NCBI GenBank assembly: GCA_900550695.1
Contig: URTF01000072.1
Coordinates: forward strand, 1-10,184
Length of the DNA: 10,184 nt
Source: an uncultured Ruminococcus sp.
Lineage (GTDB): Bacteria > Bacillota > Clostridia > Oscillospirales > Ruminococcaceae
Direction of reading: 5' to 3'
Both the position numbers and the translations under genes were made by a program. Positions within the stretch are counted from its first letter, which is position 1. Each line of letters starts with the position of its first letter. The notes beneath the pieces are model-generated. The model did not search any database and was not told the origin of the DNA. It was given only the letters and a program-made list of their open reading frames with translations. Shown here piece by piece: positions 6,349-10,184 of this stretch.

Positions 6349-6405
6349 TCACAAGCCCACGAAATAGCAGACCTGTGGTTTATTTGAATGGATCAATAAA
6401 TTCAC
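6349..6405 (-). CDS. Short upstream ORF (18 codons) in the operon leader
   Basis: The GTG at 6405 has GAGGAAG 9 nt upstream on the - strand and reads MNLLIHSNKPQVCYFVGL before the TGA at 6349-6351. It is in frame with the GWNP gene, with 9 further sense codons before that gene's GTG. It is either a leader peptide or the severed start of the GWNP gene. No attenuator-like stem with a T-run is visible after it. Confidence 0.3.
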   Translation of the reverse strand: MNLLIHSNKPQVCYFVGL

Positions 6406-6406
6406 T

Positions 6407-6454
6407 TTATACCACTTCCTCAATATTGTACTTTTCGTCAGATTATACCACTTC
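6407..6454 (-). repeat. 12-bp direct repeat overlapping the operon -10 box
   Basis: TTATACCACTTC (+ strand) occurs at 6407-6418 and at 6443-6454, 36 bp start to start. The second copy covers most of the -10 box of the - strand promoter; the first lies in the transcribed leader over the upstream ORF's ribosome binding site. Paired identical sites like this could bind a regulator, but the copy on the -10 may be coincidence. Confidence 0.45.
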
Positions 6455-6470
6455 TATTAAAATTTGTCAA
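6442..6470 (-). promoter_or_regulatory. Consensus sigma-A promoter of the lipoprotein operon
   Basis: On the - strand, TTGACA (complement of 6465-6470), a 17-nt spacer and TATAAT (complement of 6442-6447). Both boxes match the consensus perfectly. Transcription should begin near 6436 and run leftward through the two GWNP/lipoprotein pairs to the ankyrin lipoprotein. No other promoter was recognised inside the operon. Confidence 0.85.
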
Positions 6471-6638
6471 CCTTGATCTTCTGACAGCATTATTCTTCTT
6501 AAAATTATTATTGCAGGCGATGTGTTTCCTGCCCCGCAGCCGCCGATGTTGTTCAATAGTATATGGCGATTTAAAAATATCCGCATCAAATGCTCACTAT
6601 TAATGTTGAAATACCGTGGGTTTTTTCTTTGCAAACGG
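6471..6638. other. Gap between divergent promoters, with a GC-rich patch
   Basis: This 168-bp stretch separates the leftward operon promoter from the rightward GTPase promoter. It contains a GC-rich patch at about 6512-6552, unlike the AT-rich DNA on its left. Small stems can be drawn in it (GCAGG at 6513-6517 with CCTGC at 6528-6532), but I recognise no RNA family. Short open frames exist on both strands without convincing starts. It may be the remains of a gene end left by rearrangement. Confidence 0.4.
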
Positions 6639-6667
6639 TTGAAAATTTTTTGCTGATATGCTAAAAT
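6639..6667 (+). promoter_or_regulatory. Sigma-A promoter of the GTPase-NYN gene
   Basis: TTGAAA at 6639-6644, a 17-nt spacer, TAAAAT at 6662-6667. The expected transcript start near 6674 leaves a leader of only about 20 nt before the ATG at 6696. This argues against a start at the TTG at 6681. There is no room for the attenuation leader found upstream of some tet ribosomal protection genes. Confidence 0.8.
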
Positions 6668-6695
6668 TAAAAGAAAACGCTTGATTGGTGATTTG

Positions 6696-9263
6696 ATGAA
6701 ACGTCTTACAATAGGAATACTTGCGCACGTTGACGCAGGAAAAACGACCCTTTCCGAAATGCTTCTGTACAAAACGGGCGAAATCCGCAGGCTCGGAAGA
6801 GTTGACCACGGTGACACATTCCTCGATAACAATTCGCTTGAGCGCAGCAGGGGAATAACCATATTTTCAAAGCAGGCAGTGCTCAAACACGATGACTGCA
6901 TCATTTCACTGCTCGACACGCCCGGTCATATTGATTTTTCTGTCGAAGCGGAGCGTGTACTGCAGGTGCTTGACTATGCAGTGCTTGTCATAAGCGGCTC
7001 GGACGGCGTTCAGAGCCACACCGAAACGCTCTGGCGGCTTCTGAGCAGGTACAATATCCCGACATTTTTATTCATAAACAAAATGGACATCGCCGAAAAT
7101 CGGAACTCCGACCTCATCGGCGAACTGACAAAGCGTTTCGGCGCAGGTTTTGTTGATTTTTCCGCTGACAGAAGCTCCGAAGCGTTTTACGAAGCCGTTT
7201 CGATGTGCGACAATATCCTTATGGAGCAGTTCCTCGAAAACGGGAGCGTAAATGACGGGGACATTGTTTCGGCTATAGCGGGACGAAGGATCTTCCCGTG
7301 CTGTTTCGGCTCGGCGCTGAAAGATATCGGCGTTGACGAATTTATCGGGGTTTTGTGCAGCTATACCGCTCAGCCCGTTTTCGGAAACGAGTTCGGCGCA
7401 AAGGTTTTCAAAATTGCCGATGACGGTCAGGGCAACCGACTTTCCTATATGAAAATTACGGGCGGAAGCCTTAAAGTCCGCACCGCCGTGAGCGACTTCG
7501 GCAAAAAATGGACGGAAAAGGTCAACCAGATACGAATTTACTCGGGCGCAAAGTTCCAAGCCGTTGATGAAGCGGTGGCTGGAACTGTCTGTGCAGTAAC
7601 GGGTCTGACGAAAACCGTAACGGGTCAGGGAATCGGTGCGGAGCGTGACTCGTTCTCACCCGTGATAGAACCCGTGCTTTCGTACAGAATTGACCTGCCG
7701 CCCGATGTTGACGCTCACACTGCTTTGAGCAAGCTTCGCATACTCGAAGAGGAAGACCCACAGCTTCACATCGTTTGGAACGAGCAGCTGCAGGAGATAC
7801 ACATTGCCTTGATGGGCAAGATCCAGCTTGAAATACTGAAAAGCATCATTGCCGAACGCTTCGGAATGAATGTCGATTTCAGCAACGGCGGCATCACTTA
7901 CAAGGAAACTATCGAAAACAAGGTCGAGGGCGTGGGACATTATGAGCCGCTCCGTCACTATGCGGAAGTGCATCTTATCCTTGAACCTGCGGAACGGGGG
8001 AACGGCGTTCGGTTCTGTTCCTCCTGCCGTGAGGACGACCTCGACAAGAACTGGCAAAGGCTTATCCTATCGAATTTGCAGGAAAAAACGCATCTCGGCG
8101 TTCTGACGGGTTCGCCGCTGACCGATGTGAAGATAACCCTCGCCTCGGGCAGAGCGCATCTTAAACATACCGAGGGCGGTGATTTCCGTCAGGCTTCATG
8201 GAGAGCCGTGCGCAACGGTCTTATGAAAGCGAAAAGCGTTCTCCTTGAACCTCGCTATGACTTCAGACTTGAAATTCCGAACGAAAACGTCGGCAGAGCC
8301 TTGACGGACATTCAGCAGATGTGCGGCGAATTCGAGCCGCCCGTTTCCAACGGCGAAACAACTGTGATAATCGGAAACGCCCCCGTTTCGGAAATGCAGG
8401 ACTACCATTCGGACGTTATTGGCTACACCCACGGCAGGGGCAGGCTTATCTGCACGGTAAAAGGCTATTTCCCGTGCCATAACCAAGATGAAATTGTCGC
8501 CGCCGCAGGCTATGATCCCGAAAGCGATCTCGACAATTCTGCCGACTCGGTATTCTGCGCTCACGGTGCAGGCTTTAACGTAAAATGGAACGAAGTCGGC
8601 AGTTATATGCACCTCGAAAGCGCACTCAAAGAGCGTAACGATGACTTTTTCGAGCCGATAACAAGACAGCAGGTAAGCTCCTACCGTGACCGACTTGTCG
8701 GGGACAAGGAGCTTATGGAAATATTTGAGCGGACATACGGCCCGATAAAGCGTGACAAGCGCACCGCAATGTACACGGAAAAAGAGCCTGCTTCATCGAA
8801 AAAGTTCAAGGCTTCACCTATCCCGAAAGGCCCCGAATACCTCCTCGTTGACGGCTACAACATAATTTTCGCATGGGACGAGCTGAAAAAAGCCGCCGAG
8901 GAAAATCTCGACCTTGCCCGAAGTATGCTGATAAATATGCTCTGCAACTATCAGGGCTTCCGACAGTGCATCCTTATCCTCGTTTTTGACGCATATAAGG
9001 TCAAAGGCTCGGTCGGTGAGGTGGAAAAGGTCAACAACATCACTGTCGTTTACACGAAAGAAGCCGAGACCGCAGATACCTATATCGAAAAAGCAACGCA
9101 CGATCTGAGCAGGGAGCATCGTGTGAGAGTTGCGACCTCGGATAATCTCGAACAGACGATAATCCTCGGCAACGGTGCATACCGCATATCCGCTTCGGAG
9201 TTTTATGATGAGATAAAGCGCACCGAAAAAGCGATACGGGAATTTATTCAGACGATAAAATAA
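6696..9263 (+). CDS. TetM/EF-G-like translational GTPase fused to a YacP/Rae1-like NYN RNase domain
   Basis: I start at ATG 6696 (855 residues; MKRLTIGILAHVDAGKTT), with GGTGA 4 nt upstream; the in-frame TTG at 6681 has no site and a leader of about 7 nt. The GTPase motifs are complete: P-loop AHVDAGKTT (10-18), RGITI (52-56), DTPGH (74-78), NKMD (128-131), GSA (205-207). EF-G-like domains II-V follow to about residue 640, and align best with the ribosomal protection family (TetM/O/W), not housekeeping EF-G. The domain IV tip reads GRAHLKHTEGGDFR (485-498) where TetM has a YSPVSTPADFR-type loop, so tetracycline resistance should not be assumed. After a charged linker (about 641-712) comes an NYN/PIN-like domain of the YacP type: LLVDGYN (D719), VFDAYK (D765), AETADTYIE (D794), TSDNLEQ (D816). 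Bacillus subtilis YacP is Rae1, which cuts mRNA in the ribosomal A site. Architecture is confident; a combined ribosome-rescue or mRNA-cleaving role is inference. Confidence 0.9.
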   Translation: MKRLTIGILAHVDAGKTTLSEMLLYKTGEIRRLGRVDHGDTFLDNNSLERSRGITIFSKQAVLKHDDCIISLLDTPGHIDFSVEAERVLQVLDYAVLVISGSDGVQSHTETLWRLLSRYNIPTFLFINKMDIAENRNSDLIGELTKRFGAGFVDFSADRSSEAFYEAVSMCDNILMEQFLENGSVNDGDIVSAIAGRRIFPCCFGSALKDIGVDEFIGVLCSYTAQPVFGNEFGAKVFKIADDGQGNRLSYMKITGGSLKVRTAVSDFGKKWTEKVNQIRIYSGAKFQAVDEAVAGTVCAVTGLTKTVTGQGIGAERDSFSPVIEPVLSYRIDLPPDVDAHTALSKLRILEEEDPQLHIVWNEQLQEIHIALMGKIQLEILKSIIAERFGMNVDFSNGGITYKETIENKVEGVGHYEPLRHYAEVHLILEPAERGNGVRFCSSCREDDLDKNWQRLILSNLQEKTHLGVLTGSPLTDVKITLASGRAHLKHTEGGDFRQASWRAVRNGLMKAKSVLLEPRYDFRLEIPNENVGRALTDIQQMCGEFEPPVSNGETTVIIGNAPVSEMQDYHSDVIGYTHGRGRLICTVKGYFPCHNQDEIVAAAGYDPESDLDNSADSVFCAHGAGFNVKWNEVGSYMHLESALKERNDDFFEPITRQQVSSYRDRLVGDKELMEIFERTYGPIKRDKRTAMYTEKEPASSKKFKASPIPKGPEYLLVDGYNIIFAWDELKKAAEENLDLARSMLINMLCNYQGFRQCILILVFDAYKVKGSVGEVEKVNNITVVYTKEAETADTYIEKATHDLSREHRVRVATSDNLEQTIILGNGAYRISASEFYDEIKRTEKAIREFIQTIK

Positions 9264-9394
9264 ATGGGGTTCTCTGATGCAAACAATTTTACCAAGCTAA
9301 ATTACAAATTAAACGTTTTTTTTGATACAGAACATCTAAATTTGTTGAAAGATAACATATTTTTTAATTTAAAGTAAAAAAATTATATTTACGG
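9264..9394. other. AT-rich intergenic region
   Basis: This is a very AT-rich gap between the GTPase gene and the next promoter. A 37-codon ORF (ATG 9264 to TAA 9375-9377) begins right after the GTPase stop, but it has no ribosome binding site and low-complexity Asn/Leu/Phe composition. No G+C-rich stem followed by a T-run is seen, so the GTPase gene's terminator is not identified. Confidence 0.4.
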
Positions 9395-9423
9395 TTGAAA
9401 AAAAATTACGGCTGTGATATAAT
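9395..9423 (+). promoter_or_regulatory. Strong extended -10 promoter for the kinase-like gene
   Basis: TTGAAA at 9395-9400, a 17-nt spacer, TATAAT at 9418-9423 preceded by TGA (extended -10). Transcription should begin near 9430. The roughly 55-nt leader can form a small stem, GACCG at 9436-9440 with CGGTC at 9452-9456, before the ribosome binding site. Confidence 0.85.
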
Positions 9424-9484
9424 GAAAAATAATGTGACCGGGAAGAAAAGACGGTCTATATGGATATGGAAAGGATGAAAAAGT

Positions 9485-10066
9485 TTGAAAGAACTTATTC
9501 TTGTAACATCACCACCGGCTTGCGGAAAAACCTATATCTCTAAAGAACTCGCAAAGAACCTTAAAAACGTAGTTTATCTTGACAAGGACACCCTTATCGT
9601 GCTTTCAAAGCAGATATTTGTCGTTGCAAATCAGGAATACAACAGAAGCTCCGACTTCTTTGAAAAGTATATCCGTGACTACGAATATTATGCAGTTCTC
9701 GACCTCGCTTTCGAGGCTCTCGATTATGCTGATATCGTTCTTATCAATGCTCCGTTCACAAGAGAGATACGTGATCAGAAATATATTGATGACCTTAAGG
9801 CCCGCCTTGCGGAAAAGGGCGCAGTGCTTAAAGTTATCTGGGTAGAAACAGATCCCGAGGTCTGCCACCAGCGTATGATCGACAGAGGCAGTGACCGTGA
9901 TACATGGAAGCTTGAACACTGGGACGAGTATATCGCAGGAGTGAACTTCGAGATCCCCGAAACTATCGGTGCCGCAAACGATGGCACACTTCTCATCTTC
10001 AAGAATTCTTCAAAGGAAGAATTTGATAAGTCGATGAAAGAGATCACAGCTGAACTTCTTAAGTGA
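9485..10066 (+). CDS. P-loop kinase-like ATP-binding protein (AAA_33/zeta-like)
   Basis: This 193-residue cytosolic protein has the Walker A loop SPPACGKTY (9-17; G14-K15-T16) after a first beta strand. It also has an acidic strand VVYLDKDTL (29-37, D33 and D35) as in small-molecule kinases, a hydrophobic strand ADIVLINAPF (82-91), and an Arg-rich lid segment WVETDPEVCHQRMIDRGSDRD (119-139) with R130, R134 and R138. This is the fold of nucleoside and small-metabolite kinases (AAA_33, zeta toxin, chloramphenicol phosphotransferase-like). The substrate cannot be named. The start is TTG at 9485, with AAGGA (9471-9475) 9 nt upstream. The ATG at 9475 is in another frame and closes early. It has its own promoter and terminator, so it is a single-gene unit. 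No partner antitoxin-like gene lies beside it, which speaks against a zeta toxin. Confidence 0.85.
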   Translation: MKELILVTSPPACGKTYISKELAKNLKNVVYLDKDTLIVLSKQIFVVANQEYNRSSDFFEKYIRDYEYYAVLDLAFEALDYADIVLINAPFTREIRDQKYIDDLKARLAEKGAVLKVIWVETDPEVCHQRMIDRGSDRDTWKLEHWDEYIAGVNFEIPETIGAANDGTLLIFKNSSKEEFDKSMKEITAELLK

Positions 10067-10079
10067 TTTACCAAAAATG

Positions 10080-10108
10080 AAAAGCACCCGAAAATATCGG
10101 GTGCTTTT
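10080..10108. terminator. Intrinsic terminator after the kinase-like gene, nearly symmetrical
   Basis: AAAAGCACCCGA at 10080-10091 pairs with TCGGGTGCTTTT at 10097-10108 around a 5-nt loop. The stem's own A/T ends give a T-run on either strand, so it could work in both directions. It lies 13 nt after the stop codon. Confidence 0.9.
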
Positions 10109-10134
10109 AGTCTGTTGAAAAGTATGTTGCATTT

Positions 10135-10184
10135 ATGCATATTGACGAAAAAGAATTTTATGACTTGATGCTAAAAGAGAAACC
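10135..10184 (+). CDS. Possible start of a gene cut by the window end
   Basis: From ATG 10135 the frame reads MHIDEKEFYDLMLKEK and stays open to the end. The frame is open back to a TAG at 10108-10110. No ribosome binding site or promoter is evident before the ATG, so this could equally be chance. Too short to classify. Confidence 0.3.
   Translation, partial: MHIDEKEFYDLMLKEK

Noticed and set aside
6681..6695. In-frame TTG start giving five extra residues on the GTPase-NYN protein
   Set aside because: It has no ribosome binding site and a leader of only about 7 nt from the predicted transcript start. The conserved N-terminus MKRLTIGILAHVDAGKTT begins at ATG 6696.
6467..6919. 150-codon - strand ORF over the GTPase start
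   Set aside because: Most of it is antisense to the G domain of the GTPase, and it ends in the TTGACA box of the operon promoter. No real start or domain.
6696..9263. Calling the GTPase a tetracycline resistance gene (tet class)
   Set aside because: The drug-site loop differs from TetM, and a ribonuclease domain is fused. Family likeness alone does not support resistance.
9264..9377. 37-codon ORF directly after the GTPase-NYN stop
   Set aside because: No ribosome binding site and AT-driven composition; probably chance.

Overview
The window looks like chromosomal DNA from an anaerobic gut Firmicute, most likely a Clostridia lineage near Ruminococcus/Oscillospiraceae. This rests on consensus sigma-A promoters (TTGAAA or TTGACA, 17 bp, TATAAT), AGGAGG-type ribosome binding sites, TTG/GTG starts, Gram-positive lipoprotein signal peptides with LSxC/LGGC lipoboxes, a TetM-like GTPase fused to a YacP-like NYN domain, and small hairpin repeats between genes. 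The genus is an inference; no rRNA or other marker gene is present.

Left flank (1-2755, + strand, moderate GC): a 49-bp repeat copy, a histidine phosphatase, then a sodium:alanine symporter (AGCS) with its own strong promoter and an unusually large insert. The symporter's stop codon lies inside a 14-bp tandem repeat, followed by a small hairpin repeat and a strong terminator. A second copy of the 49-bp repeat lies just beyond, at 2841-2889.

Central island (2986-6470, - strand, clearly AT-rich): one consensus promoter (6442-6470) appears to drive a five-gene operon. It holds a small GWNP-motif reading frame, a DUF5104-like lipoprotein, a second shorter GWNP-motif frame, a second diverged DUF5104-like lipoprotein, and a 589-residue ankyrin-repeat lipoprotein. 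The GWNP+lipoprotein pair is thus an old tandem duplication. Within each pair the frames overlap by 4-7 nt. Neither GWNP frame has a good start, and each lies in frame behind a short upstream ORF closed by a stop codon. Composition and orientation suggest an acquired or fast-evolving accessory cassette of surface-anchored proteins.

Right flank (6639-10184, + strand, moderate GC): a divergent promoter drives an 855-residue fusion of a TetM/EF-G-like ribosomal GTPase with a C-terminal YacP/Rae1-like NYN ribonuclease domain. Both halves belong to families that act at the ribosomal A site, which makes this the most interesting gene here. An independently promoted P-loop kinase-like ATPase follows and ends at a strong, nearly symmetrical terminator. 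A short open frame runs off the window end.

No CRISPR array, rRNA, tRNA, insertion sequence or recognised riboswitch was seen.
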